Below, in pieces: positions 25,626-34,967 of a stretch of DNA of 64,000 nt (the stretch's first letter is position 1; every line of letters begins with the position of its first letter). The stretch spans positions 2,542,001-2,606,000 of the forward strand of contig NZ_CP091036.1 in assembly GCF_021535135.1 (NCBI RefSeq), written 5' to 3'. Made by a program: the position numbers and the translations under genes. The notes beneath the pieces were generated by a model. The model did not search any database. It was not told the DNA's origin and saw only the letters and a list, made by a program, of their open reading frames with translations. This stretch comes from Antarcticibacterium sp. 1MA-6-2. Lineage in GTDB: Bacteria; Bacteroidota; Bacteroidia; Flavobacteriales; Flavobacteriaceae.

Positions 25626-28449
25626 TCACCCGACAATATTTACGATCTTTCCCGGTACTACAATAATCTTCTTTGGCGTCCTTCCTTCCAGTTGCTTTTG
25701 TGTCTTCTCATTCTGCATAACTTCCTTTTCGATCTCATCTTTACTTAAATCGAGTGGTAGCTCCAATGTAAAGCGCGTTTTCCCATTAAATGAAATTGGA
25801 TATTCCTTAGTGCTTTCTACTAAGTACTTCTCGTCGTAAACAGGATATTCCGCAGTAGTTATAGATTCTGAATGCCCTAATTTTTCCCACAACTCCTCTG
25901 CAATATGAGGCGCATAAGGTGCAATTAATATAGCTAATGGCTCCAAAACATCTCTCTGATTACAATTTTGGGCAGTAAGTTCATTTACACAGATCATAAA
26001 TGTAGAGACCGAAGTATTGAAGCTGAAAGCCTCGATATCCTCAGTTACTTTTTTGATCGTTTTGTGCAGGGTTTTTAAGGAATCTTTAGATGCAGATCCT
26101 TCAGAAACAACAAATGCGTCATTGTTGTGGTAGAGTTTCCAGAGTTTTTTTAGAAAACTGTGTACACCCAAGTAATTCCCGCGGTATTCCATGGTTTCGC
26201 CTGTTCCAGAGGCCCAAGGAACATTTCGTACATCCTTAAAGTATCTGCCCCGTACTGCTGACAAATCTCATCGGGATTTACAACATTGTACTTGGATTTG
26301 GACATTTTTTCAACTTCCCGGCCAACGATGTAAGCGCCATTTTCTTCGGTAATAAATTCAGAGATTTCAAACTCCGGACGCCATTTCTTAAATGCTTCTA
26401 TATCCAGTTCATCAGAAAAGTTTACCAGGGAAACATCTGCGTGAATTGGTTGCACAGCTGTATCTCCAACAAGATTTTTGGATATAAGTTTGTTTTCACC
26501 TTCAACCCGATAAACAAAAGCACTCTGACCCAGGATCATTCCCTGATTGATCAGCTTTTTAAATGGTTCTTCTACAGTCAGCTGCCCGCGGTCGTAAAGG
26601 AATTTTGTCCAGAACCTGGAATACAATAAATGCCCTGTGGCATGCTCACTTCCCCCCAATGTAGAGGTCAACATTCTCCCAGTACTGCTGTGCTTCTTTA
26701 GACACAAATCGGTCCTCATTGTGCGGATCCATATATCGGAATAAGTACCAGGAACTTCCTGCCCAACCCGGCATTGTATTAAGCTCGAGAGGATAAATAT
26801 CCTCCCCCATCCCCTCCGAAGGAGGGGAGACAATTTCATTCGTTTTGGTATTCCAATACCAGTTCTTGGCACGGCCCAATGGGGGTTCACCTTCTTCTGT
26901 AGGAAGGTATTTCTCAACATCAGGAAGACGCAAAGGCAGATACTTTTCATCTATCATTTGAGGTAATCCATTGACATAGTAAACCGGAAAAGGCTCTCCC
27001 CAATATCTTTGTCTGCTGAAAACTGCGTCTCTTAACCTATAGTTGGTTTTTCCCTTACCTGCTCCAATTTTTTCCAATTCTTCGATTACTCTTGGAAGAG
27101 CTTCTTTATACTCCAGACCGCTTAGAAAATCTGAATCTTTTATTACAGCACCTTCTTTTCCGGAAAATGCTTCTTCCGAAATATCTGCATTTGCAAATAT
27201 GTTCTTGATAGGAATATCAAAATGTTTGGCAAAATCATAATCCCTTTGATCACCACAAGGAACGGCCATTACCGCTCCTGTACCATATCCTGCCAGAACG
27301 TAATCTCCAATCCAGATTGGCACTAGGTTCTTTAGTAAAAGGATGTTCGGCATAAGCTCCTGTAAAAACACCGGAGATGGTTTTAACATCAGCCATTCTA
27401 TCCCTTTCACTTCTTTTCGCACTGGCTTTAATATATGCTTCTACCTCTTCTCTTTGTTCTTCAGTAGTGATCTTTGGAACAAGATCATGTTCCGGAGCAA
27501 GGGTCATAAATGTGACTCCAAAAATGGTATCAGGACGGGTAGTAAAAACTCCTATCTGGAATTTGGAATTTGGAACCTGGAAGTTTATGTGGGCTCCAAC
27601 AGATTTCCCTATCCAGTTGCGCTGACTCTCCTTTAAGCTTTCACTCCAGTCGATCTTATCAAGATCTGCACGCAAACGTTCGGCGTAAGCAGAGATCCTC
27701 ATGCTCCATTGTGTCATTTTCTTACGAACCACAGGATAGCCTCCTCTTTCAGAAACTCCGTTGACGATCTCATCATTGGCAAGAACAGTTCCCAGCTGCG
27801 GGCACCAGTTAACTTCAGTTTCAGCTAAGTACGTGAGCCTGTATTTCAGTAATATTCCCTGTTTCTCTTCAGAAGAAAAAGAATTCCATTGTTCCGCAGA
27901 AAATTCAGTCACATCATCATCACAAGCTGCTCTTACTTTTCTGTTTCCTTCCGCAGAAAATATTTCTTCAAGCTCAGTAATTCCACGTGCTTTGTCTGCA
28001 TCAACATCATACCAGGATTCAAATAATTGAATGAAGATCCATTGTGTCCATTTATAATAATCAGGTTCACTGGTACGTACTTCCCTGCTCCAGTCAAAGG
28101 AAAAACCAATTTTATCAAGCTGCTCCCGGTATCTCTTTATGTTTTCTTCAGTTGTTAAAGCGGGATGCTGTCCTGTCTGGATCGCATATTGCTCGGCGGG
28201 AAGACCAAAACTGTCATAGCCTTGAGGATGCAACACGTTAAAACCTTTGTGGCGTTTGTATCTGGCATAAATATCACTGGCAATATATCCCAGCGGATGA
28301 CCCACGTGTAAACCTGCTCCGGAAGGGTAAGGAAACATATCCAGCACATAAAACTTTTCTTTTGAGGAAGAGTTTGACGCTTTATAAGTTTGATTTTGGG
28401 CCCAATACCGCTGCCACTTCTCCTCTATTTTATTAAAATGGTAATTCAT
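25626..28449 (-). CDS. leuS: Leucyl-tRNA synthetase (three frame breaks)
   Basis: Essential class I synthetase charging tRNA-Leu. The HIGH motif is in [20 protein letters not shown] and the KMSKS motif in [20 protein letters not shown]. The editing domain includes [20 protein letters not shown]. Breaks: 27322-27328 (coding ACCTAGT for ACCGGT, restoring [13 protein letters not shown]), 26166-26173 (ACTTGGGT for ACCGGT, restoring NTAGITGVHSFL) and a six-G run at 26652-26657 where five are needed. The repaired protein is about 940 residues. A palindromic repeat and a NSKFQ-type insert lie in frame inside it. Confidence 0.95.
26811..26827. repeat. Palindromic GC-rich repeat inserted in leuS
   Basis: CCCCTCCGAAGGAGGGG, two 7-bp arms around GAA, flanked by further CCTCCCCC. 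It resembles the CCCTCC...GGAGGGG interspersed palindromes of flavobacterial intergenic regions. Here it is within the leuS frame and encodes [10 protein letters not shown] between two conserved segments. Confidence 0.65.
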
Positions 28450-28624
28450 TATGGAATTTATTTCTTAACTGAAATCTTCAACTTTATATTTTCGCTCTAA
28501 ACCCCTAAATTCGGGGATGTTGGCGCAAAAATACGTTTAATGTACGAAAGTGAAAAGTTTGAGCGTTTTAAAGAAAGGGATTGTATAACTTTCTTATTTT
28601 TACAAAAAAATCTGACCCCACTCT

Positions 28625-29503
28625 ATGAGTACATCTTTTGAAAAGTATCAAAAACGCCGATTGATCTCTTCTTATTTTTCTGTTGTTATAAGTATTTCTC
28701 TCGTGCTTTTTTTGCTGGGTCTGCTGGGGCTTTTGGTCCTGAACACCAAAAAAGTAGCCGACCATTTTAAGGAACAAATTGCCCTCACTGTTTACCTGAA
28801 GGACACTGCCAAGGAAGTAGAAATAGAGCAGTTAAAGAAAAGCCTTGCTATGGCTGAATATACCAAATCCAGCACGTTTATTTCTAAAGAACAAGCTGCG
28901 GAAGAACACAGTAAGGAAATTGGAGAGGATTTTATGGAATTCCTGGGATACAACCCGCTACAGAATTCTATAGATGTCTATATGAAGGCAGATTATGTTT
29001 CTCCGGAGCAAATAGATACCATTGCGACAGAACTTACATCTAAAAATTTTGTGGATGAAGTGGTTTATGATAAGCCTTTAATTGCCCTGCTCAACGACAA
29101 CGTAAAGAAAATAAGTTTCTGGATCCTCATTGTAAGCGGGATATTTACCTTTATTGCCGTTCTCTTAATAAACAGTTCCATAAGACTCGCCGTTTATTCA
29201 AAACGCTTTATTATTAAAACAATGCAAATGGTTGGGGCAACCAAAAATTTTATCAGGAGCCCCTTTATCTGGCAAAGTGTGAAACTGGGAATTATAGGTG
29301 CCGTTCTCGCACTTATAGGGATGGCAATAGTTTTATATTATCTTAACTCCACATTTCCTGAACTTGAATTACTAAAAGATATTTCCCTGCTTTCCGCATT
29401 GTTTATTGGGATCTTTTTAATGGGGATCTTAATTACCTGGTTAAGTACCTTTTTTGCAACCTCAAGGTTTCTTAACCTAAAGACAGATGAGTTGTATTAT
29501 TAA
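28625..29503 (+). CDS. ftsX: Cell division protein FtsX
   Basis: 292-residue ABC-type permease of the FtsEX complex, which activates cell-wall hydrolases at the septum. One N-terminal helix (VISISLVLFLLGLLGLLVL), an extracytoplasmic domain of about 130 residues (EQIALTVYLKDTAKEVEIEQ...), and three C-terminal helices (FWILIVSGIFTFIAVLLIN; GIIGAVLALIGMAIVLYYL; LFIGIFLMGILITWLSTFF). First of a run of forward genes through tag. Confidence 0.92.
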   Translation: MSTSFEKYQKRRLISSYFSVVISISLVLFLLGLLGLLVLNTKKVADHFKEQIALTVYLKDTAKEVEIEQLKKSLAMAEYTKSSTFISKEQAAEEHSKEIGEDFMEFLGYNPLQNSIDVYMKADYVSPEQIDTIATELTSKNFVDEVVYDKPLIALLNDNVKKISFWILIVSGIFTFIAVLLINSSIRLAVYSKRFIIKTMQMVGATKNFIRSPFIWQSVKLGIIGAVLALIGMAIVLYYLNSTFPELELLKDISLLSALFIGIFLMGILITWLSTFFATSRFLNLKTDELYY

Positions 29504-29526
29504 TAGTAGTTGTATTATTAATAGTA
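29491..29526 (+). repeat. Perfect 18-bp tandem duplication across the ftsX stop codon
   Basis: GTTGTATTATTAATAGTA is present twice head to tail (29491-29508 and 29509-29526). The first copy contains the ftsX stop codon at 29501-29503, so the duplication leaves the protein unchanged. Confidence 0.85.
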
Positions 29527-29589
29527 AAAGAGGAAAAGATTGAAGAAAATTTGAGCAGTACATCTACTGCAAAAATACTCTTGATTGTA

Positions 29590-29597
29590 TAACTTTG
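29590..29597 (+). promoter_or_regulatory. Candidate -7 promoter box for the DUF3098-uppP-truB run
   Basis: TAACTTTG fits TAnnTTTG, 27 bp before the DUF3098 start. A very similar string (attgtataactttctt) lies about 50 bp before ftsX, suggesting related promoters. Confidence 0.4.
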
Positions 29598-29624
29598 TTG
29601 TTTTAATTAAAATTACCTTTTGCC

Positions 29625-29903
29625 ATGGCCAGACCACAAGGATTAAATCAAGATAAAAAACCGTTGCACAGGCAGGACCTTAATTTCGTCTTCGGAAAAA
29701 GAAATTATATGTTCATGTTCATTGGTCTTGGCGTAATTGCACTTGGGTTTATTCTTATGGCAGGTGGTGGTAGTGAGGATCCTAATGTTTTTAATGAGGA
29801 GATCTACAATTTTCGAAGAATTCGCCTGGCTCCTGCCCTTGTTCTCATAGGGTTTGCAATAGAAGCTTATGCGATTTTACTAAACCCCAAAAAGAATAAA
29901 TAA
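29625..29903 (+). CDS. DUF3098 two-helix membrane protein
   Basis: 92 residues. A hydrophilic N-terminus (ARPQGLNQDKKPLHRQDLNF) is followed by two membrane helices (YMFMFIGLGVIALGFILMAGG; RLAPALVLIGFAIEAYAILL) with the conserved GGGSEDPNVFNEEIYNFRRI loop between them. This is the Bacteroidetes DUF3098 family, consistently placed between ftsX and uppP as here. Function unknown. Confidence 0.9.
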   Translation: MARPQGLNQDKKPLHRQDLNFVFGKRNYMFMFIGLGVIALGFILMAGGGSEDPNVFNEEIYNFRRIRLAPALVLIGFAIEAYAILLNPKKNK

Positions 29904-29905
29904 AA

Positions 29906-30705
29906 TTGAACGAATTTGATGCAGCGATCCTGGGTATTGTTCAGGGTCTTACCGAATTTTTACCTGTTTCCTCCAGCGGCCATTTGGAACTTGGAAAAGC
30001 TATTTTGGGCGACAACAGTATTCCAAGTGAATCTTTAATGTTTACAGTAGTACTTCACGCGGCAACGGCTCTTAGTACAATTGTGGTTTTTAGAAAAGAT
30101 ATTTGGGAAATCCTAACCTAAGCCTTTTTCAATTTAAATGGAATAACGAGACAGAATTTTCCCTGAAGATCATCCTTTCAATGATCCCGGCTGTTTTTAT
30201 AGGTTTGTTCTTTGAAGAAGAACTGGAACAGCTTTTTGGAGGTAATATTTTATTTGTAGGCTTCATGCTCCTTATTACCGCAGCGCTTTTATGGCTGGCA
30301 GATAAAGCTAAAGACACCCAAAAACCTGTGAGCTATAAAAACGCTGTAGTTATTGGAATTGCCCAGGCTATTGCAATGCTTCCCGGTATTTCCAGAAGTG
30401 GAGCCACCATTTCAACTTCAGTTTTATTGGGCAATGATAAAAGTAAGGCAGCGAGATTTTCCTTTTTAATGGTCGTACCATTGATCCTTGGAAAGATTGC
30501 CAAGGATATTTTAAATGGGGATCTTGCAGAAAGCACTACAGAACCCTCTATTTTAATCATTGGATTCATAGCGGCATTTATAGCAGGAATAGTTGCCTGT
30601 ACCTGGATGATTCAATTGGTGAAAAAGAGTAAATTATCTTATTTTGCCATTTACTGTTTTATCGCAGGAGTCCTGGCTATTTTGTTTGGATATTATAATC
30701 AATAA
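29906..30705 (+). CDS. uppP: Undecaprenyl-diphosphatase UppP/BacA (frame broken at 30116-30123)
   Basis: Membrane phosphatase that recycles undecaprenyl diphosphate for peptidoglycan and lipopolysaccharide synthesis. It starts at TTG (29906) 2 bp after the DUF3098 stop. Both catalytic motifs are present: EFLPVSSSGHLELG near the N-terminus and MLPGISRSGATIST after the break. Reading ACCTAAGC as ACCGGC restores EILTGLFQFKW. About 266 residues, the normal length. Confidence 0.94.
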
Positions 30706-30760
30706 ACAGTGAGGGGCCTGAGACAACAGTCTTAGTTCTTCCTTTTTCAACGTGTAAAGA

Positions 30761-31462
30761 TTGGAACAAAACGTTTTTACTCCTGATGATTTCAAAGAAG
30801 GTCAAATTCTCCTGTTTGACAAACCTCTGGGCTGGACCTCTTTTCAGCTGGTAAATAAAGTTCGGTGGCTAATAAGACAGAGCTGCAAAATAAAAAAGAT
30901 CAAAGTTGGGCACGCAGGAACCTTAGATCCTTTGGCAACGGGACTATTAATTATATGCACCGGAAAATTCACCAAAAGAATTGAAGAACTGCAGGGGCAG
31001 GAAAAAGAATATACAGGGACTTTTACGCTTGGCGCAACAACCCCTTCTTACGACCTGGAAACAGAGATTGACAAAGAATATCCTGTTGATCATCTTATAA
31101 ATGAGAAGCTGCATCAAGCTACATCCAATTTTATTGGAGAAATAGACCAGGTTCCCCCTGTTTTTTCAGCTCTTAAAAAGGATGGAAAACGCCTGTATGA
31201 ATATGCCCGCAGTGGAGAGGAAGTTGAAGTAAAATCCAGAAAGGTTGTCATTCATGATTTTGAAATAACTGCAAACAGGTTACCTGAAATAGATTTTCTT
31301 ACAGTGTGCAGCAAAGGAACCTACATAAGAAGCCTTGCAAATGACTTCGGGAAAGCAGTTGGGAGTGGTGCACACCTCTCCTCTTTACGCAGAACCAAAA
31401 TTGGAGACTTTAAGGTTGAGGATGCTTTTGATATTGAGGGCTTTGAAAATTTGCTACCTTAA
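30761..31462 (+). CDS. truB: tRNA pseudouridine(55) synthase TruB
   Basis: 233 residues from a TTG start at 30761. It makes pseudouridine 55 in the T-loop of tRNAs. The catalytic aspartate is in VGHAGTLDPLATGLLIICTG; other family segments are LLFDKPLGWTSF, EYTGTFTLGATTPSYDLE, VPPVFSALKKDGKRLYEYAR and CSKGTYIRSLANDFG. Follows uppP in the usual Bacteroidetes order. Confidence 0.94.
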   Translation: MEQNVFTPDDFKEGQILLFDKPLGWTSFQLVNKVRWLIRQSCKIKKIKVGHAGTLDPLATGLLIICTGKFTKRIEELQGQEKEYTGTFTLGATTPSYDLETEIDKEYPVDHLINEKLHQATSNFIGEIDQVPPVFSALKKDGKRLYEYARSGEEVEVKSRKVVIHDFEITANRLPEIDFLTVCSKGTYIRSLANDFGKAVGSGAHLSSLRRTKIGDFKVEDAFDIEGFENLLP

Positions 31463-31498
31463 GCAAGAATAAATTCCTTTTTTGGTAGTTTTACTTCT

Positions 31499-32218
31499 AT
31501 GGATTTTTTTGATCGACATAAAGCCCTTATCATAACTCTCCTCATATTTGGAATCATTGTTTTGGGACTTTACAATTTTACTCTTTCGAGCAATAATCAA
31601 AAGACGAAGGAATTACTGGTAGATCTTGAAAGCTTTAAAACCCTGGAACAGGAAAAACCGGAACAGGAACCCGAAGAAGTGCCCGAGCAGCGACAAACCC
31701 GTCCCAATGTTCAAACCCATCGGGCCTTTAATGAAAATGAGAAGGCACGAAGTACTAATTTTGACCAGCAATTAAACGAGATCTTTGAGAGAAACAGTGC
31801 TGCCCGGGAAGAAACTTCAGAAAGTGATCCAACTGCATCAACAGGTACTGTAAATCTTCCATCCTCAAAAAAGGAGCAACCTAAAAAAAGATCAGACGGA
31901 AATAATACTTCTCAACAAACCTCCACTCAAAGCGGGGGAATGGACGATAGCTCCATTACCTTTTCACTTCAGGGAAGAACAGCAGTTAACATTCCAAATC
32001 CTATCTATACCTGTGACGTGGCAGGAAAAATAGTCATTAATATTAAGGTCAATTCCCTGGGGAGGGTAACCTCTACCAGCTACAACAAGGCCAGCTCTAC
32101 TTCATCCAATGAGTGCCTCATCGAGAATGCACAGAATTATGCAGCTCAGGCTGTTTTCAGCGATTTAGCCGGAAGGGAATCCCAGCCGGGAACTATTACT
32201 TATCAATTTCAGCGTTAG
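31499..32218 (+). CDS. TonB-like periplasm-spanning protein
   Basis: 239 residues. A single N-terminal membrane anchor (LIITLLIFGIIVLGLYNFTL) is followed by a Pro/Glu/Gln-rich linker (EQEPEEVPEQRQTRPN) and a C-terminal domain of about 70 residues (GKIVINIKVNSLGRVTS...CLIENAQNYAAQAVF). Architecture matches energy transducers of the TonB family, although the terminal domain is divergent. It overlaps neither neighbour but is only 3 bp from tag. Confidence 0.72.
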   Translation: MDFFDRHKALIITLLIFGIIVLGLYNFTLSSNNQKTKELLVDLESFKTLEQEKPEQEPEEVPEQRQTRPNVQTHRAFNENEKARSTNFDQQLNEIFERNSAAREETSESDPTASTGTVNLPSSKKEQPKKRSDGNNTSQQTSTQSGGMDDSSITFSLQGRTAVNIPNPIYTCDVAGKIVINIKVNSLGRVTSTSYNKASSTSSNECLIENAQNYAAQAVFSDLAGRESQPGTITYQFQR

Positions 32219-32221
32219 TTT

Positions 32222-32809
32222 ATGAAAGAAAAGAACCGTTGCGGCTGGTGTGTTGGAGACGCTCTTTATGAGGAGTATCACGATACTGAATGGGGAGTAC
32301 CCGTCTATGATGATGAAAAACTCTTCGAATTTTTAGTGCTCGAAACCTTTCAGGCGGGATTGAGCTGGATCACTATCCTTCGGAAGCGGGAAAACTTCAG
32401 AAGAGCTTTGGACGATTTCAACTATCGGAAAATAGCAGAATATTCCGAAGAAAAACTGGAAAGCTTACTGCAGGATACCGGAATCATCAGAAACAAGCTG
32501 AAGGTCAAAGCCACAGTGAGCAATGCGCGGGCCTTTATGCAGATACAGGAAGAATTTGGAAGTTTCAGCAAATACATCTGGGGATTTGTAGATCATTCCC
32601 CTATCCAGAATAAGGTCGAAAATTACAAACAGGCTCCTGCTACCACTTCCCTGAGTGATAACCTTAGCAAAGATTTGAAAAAGCGTGGGTTTAAATTTGT
32701 GGGTTCGACAGTGATGTACGCACATATGCAGGCAACGGGAATGGTAAACGACCACGAATTGAGTTGTTTTAGATTTAAAGAGGTGAAGAAGTTTTCTGAA
32801 GAAAGTTAA
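32222..32809 (+). CDS. tag: DNA-3-methyladenine glycosylase I
   Basis: 195-residue base-excision repair enzyme that removes 3-methyladenine. Zinc-binding and catalytic elements are present: NRCGWCVGDALYEEYHDTEWG at the N-terminus (cysteine and histidine ligands), LETFQAGLSWITILRKRENFR in the core, and YAHMQATGMVNDHELSCF at the end. Length normal and frame intact. Confidence 0.94.
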   Translation: MKEKNRCGWCVGDALYEEYHDTEWGVPVYDDEKLFEFLVLETFQAGLSWITILRKRENFRRALDDFNYRKIAEYSEEKLESLLQDTGIIRNKLKVKATVSNARAFMQIQEEFGSFSKYIWGFVDHSPIQNKVENYKQAPATTSLSDNLSKDLKKRGFKFVGSTVMYAHMQATGMVNDHELSCFRFKEVKKFSEES

Positions 32810-32838
32810 TAAACACACTTAAACTTCCCCCGCTACAA

Positions 32839-33478
32839 CTACTTCAGGAATTCTTTAAACTTTTCGCGTGAGATTTCCTCGGCGCCCAGGCTCGATAAAT
32901 GTTCTGTATAAACCTGGCAGTCTATTAATTTAACGCCTTCCTTCCGCAGTTTTTCAACAAGATAAATAAAACCATATTTCGAAGCATTACTCACTTTTGA
33001 AAACATACTTTCCCCGCAAAATAAGTTCTTTTCCTTTAGGTATAATCCGTAAAGGCCTCCAACAAGTTCATCATTCTGCCACACCTCAATAGATTGGGCA
33101 ATACCCAATTTATAAAGTACCAAAAAAGCATCCTGAAGTTCAGAAGTAATCCAGGTTCCTACCTGCCCCTCCCGCTCCATTTGAGCACAATTTTCAATAA
33201 CAGCTTTAAAATCCCGGTTCATAGTAACTTTAAAAGCATTTTTCTTAAATAAGCGTTTCATGCTTTTAGATACTTTTAACTTTTCTGGAAACAACACCAT
33301 CCTGGGATCGGGACTCCACCAAAGCACTAAGCTGTGAGGCATCATACCAGGGAAATATACCTAGGTTGTATGCTTCCAGCAAACGTTTAACAGTTATAGT
33401 CCCGCCTATAGCGAGCAAACCATCATTACGTGCGGCCTCAATAGGCGGAAAATCCTGATGTTTATCTATGGAATTCAA
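32839..33478 (-). CDS. aat: Leucyl/phenylalanyl-tRNA--protein transferase (frame broken at 33326-33332)
   Basis: Enzyme of the N-degron pathway adding Leu or Phe to proteins with N-terminal Arg or Lys. It starts at TTG (33478). N-terminal half: FPPIEAARNDGLLAIGG and AYNLGIFPWYDASQ. After the break: LWWSPDPRMVLFPEKLKVS, then QVGTWITSELQDAFLVLYKLG and GGLYGLYLKEKNLFCGESMFS. Reading GCTTAGT as GCCGGT restores ASQPVLWWSPDPR. About 213 residues. Confidence 0.93.
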
Positions 33479-33602
33479 TTTTGTCTCTTTTCTTTAAAAT
33501 TACAAGAAACCCAGAAACAACAAAAGCCCGGCATCATAAATAGATACCAAGCTTTTATTAAATAATTATAAATTTGATTAGACTTTGCAGTACCGTCTTT
33601 AC

Positions 33603-33977
33603 TTAAAACGGAAGATCATCATAGTCCTCGTCGTTAAGATCTTGCGCTGGTTCAAATTGATCTGAAGGTGGCGGAACGTTTTGTCCTCCAGAAGCTCCCT
33701 GCTGCAGATTTTCAATTCTCCATCCTTGGATTGAATTAAAATATTTTGTTTCGCCCTGAGGATTTACCCATTCCCTACCTCTTAGGTTTACTCCTATTTT
33801 CACAGGTTGCCCCACCTGGAAATTGTTTAAAAGGTCTGTTTTATCCTGTACAAATTCAACCATTATATGTTGTGGATATTGCTCTTCTGTAGTTACAACA
33901 ACCTCTCTTTTTCTAAACCCGTTACTACCAAAAGTTTGGGTTTCACCAATCATTTTAATTTTTCCTTGTACTTCCAT
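33603..33977 (-). CDS. DUF3127 domain protein
   Basis: About 124 residues. OB-like strands (VQGKIKMIGETQTFGSNGFRKR, QHIMVEFVQDKTDLLNNFQVG, VNPQGETKYFNSIQGWRIEN) are followed by a disordered acidic tail ending DLNDEDYDDLPF. The tail closely resembles that of single-stranded-DNA-binding proteins, including the Ssb in this window (DDEDDLPF). This suggests a DNA-replication partner role, but the family is uncharacterised. Confidence 0.85.
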   Translation of the reverse strand: MEVQGKIKMIGETQTFGSNGFRKREVVVTTEEQYPQHIMVEFVQDKTDLLNNFQVGQPVKIGVNLRGREWVNPQGETKYFNSIQGWRIENLQQGASGGQNVPPPSDQFEPAQDLNDEDYDDLPF

Positions 33978-33989
33978 CATTTAATATTT

Positions 33990-34859
33990 TTAGCTAATAA
34001 TAATTTCCAGGCTTCTGGCAATGTTTTCCTGTTTTAGATATCTTTGTGCTTCCTTATGGATCTCTTCAGTTTCACCATTTTCTACCAGTTCTGCCACAGC
34101 AGTTTCTTCCATCAAAAATTGCTCAATTTCCTCACGGGTCGGAAGGGATTCAATATTTCCTAATTTTCCGTAGTCATTTCCAGTCAAAACATTGCTGTTT
34201 CGAATTTCATCGGGAATACTGTCTACACCTATCCCCAAGGTAGTCAAAGGTTTTGGAACCTCAAACATTCCCATGTTGGCACGAGTATACCAATTACCTC
34301 CCATTCTTGCAACCTGATCTATTTTTGATTGATCTATTGCCCCTGATTCATCGAGAATTGAATCGTGAAAATGCATTTTTACCACTTCACAAATTACAAG
34401 ATTCCCTGCCCCGCCCTGGGTTCCCAGTTCTATTACTTCATTGATCTTACACTCAAATTGTGCCGGAGACTCAGCAACCCTGTAGGGTAAAACAAGATCT
34501 GATTTCAACATCGTAAATCCCGCTTTTTCAAATTCATTAATACCTTCGGCATATTCTGAACTCGCAAGCGACATTTGTTGCACCATTTCAAAATTGACAA
34601 TATTTATCACTACCTCTTTCGTGGCTTTAGCATTAAGATAAGTGTGCTTCACCGTGTTATCTCTTCCTCTCCTGGCAGGTGAAAAAATTAGAATAGGAGG
34701 ATTGGCACTAAAGACATTAAAAAAACTAAAGGGGGACAGGTTGGGCCTGCCATCTTTATCTACAGTGCTGGCGAAAGCAATAGGCCTTGGCCCTACTGCT
34801 CCCAGCAAATACTGGTGAGTTTTCCCTGTGCTAATTTCTTTGGGATCAAGAGAAAGCAT
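33990..34859 (-). CDS. Flavin reductase-like (split-barrel FMN-binding) protein
   Basis: About 289 residues from MLSLDPKEISTGKTHQYL (34859). The flavin-reductase core is clear: LLGAVGPRPIAFASTVDKDG, NLSPFSFFNVFSANPPILIFSPARRG, VINIVNFEMVQQMS and AGNLVICEVVKMHFHD. A C-terminal extension of about 80 residues follows. It probably binds FMN; physiological partner unknown. 10 bp upstream of the DUF3127 gene on the same strand. Confidence 0.87.
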   Translation of the reverse strand: MLSLDPKEISTGKTHQYLLGAVGPRPIAFASTVDKDGRPNLSPFSFFNVFSANPPILIFSPARRGRDNTVKHTYLNAKATKEVVINIVNFEMVQQMSLASSEYAEGINEFEKAGFTMLKSDLVLPYRVAESPAQFECKINEVIELGTQGGAGNLVICEVVKMHFHDSILDESGAIDQSKIDQVARMGGNWYTRANMGMFEVPKPLTTLGIGVDSIPDEIRNSNVLTGNDYGKLGNIESLPTREEIEQFLMEETAVAELVENGETEEIHKEAQRYLKQENIARSLEIIIS

Positions 34860-34967
34860 TATCGATTTTTCACAAAGATAACGAATAGGGGCAGTAATGA
34901 AAAACCTCACTCCAACAATAATATTAACAGAAAGTGGTTATCTTTAAATCTACTATAAATCGGTTTC

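Noticed and set aside
25626..28449. Reading leuS, ahcY, rplU, uppP and other broken genes as pseudogenes
   Set aside because: These functions are essential and single copy in relatives, all catalytic motifs are intact on both sides of each break, and nearly all the breaks share one sequence motif. Error at modified sites explains them better than decay.
33355..33364. CCTAGG in aat as a second corrupted site
   Set aside because: The frame is unbroken and the encoded AYNLGIFPW fits the family, so the bases are probably natural.
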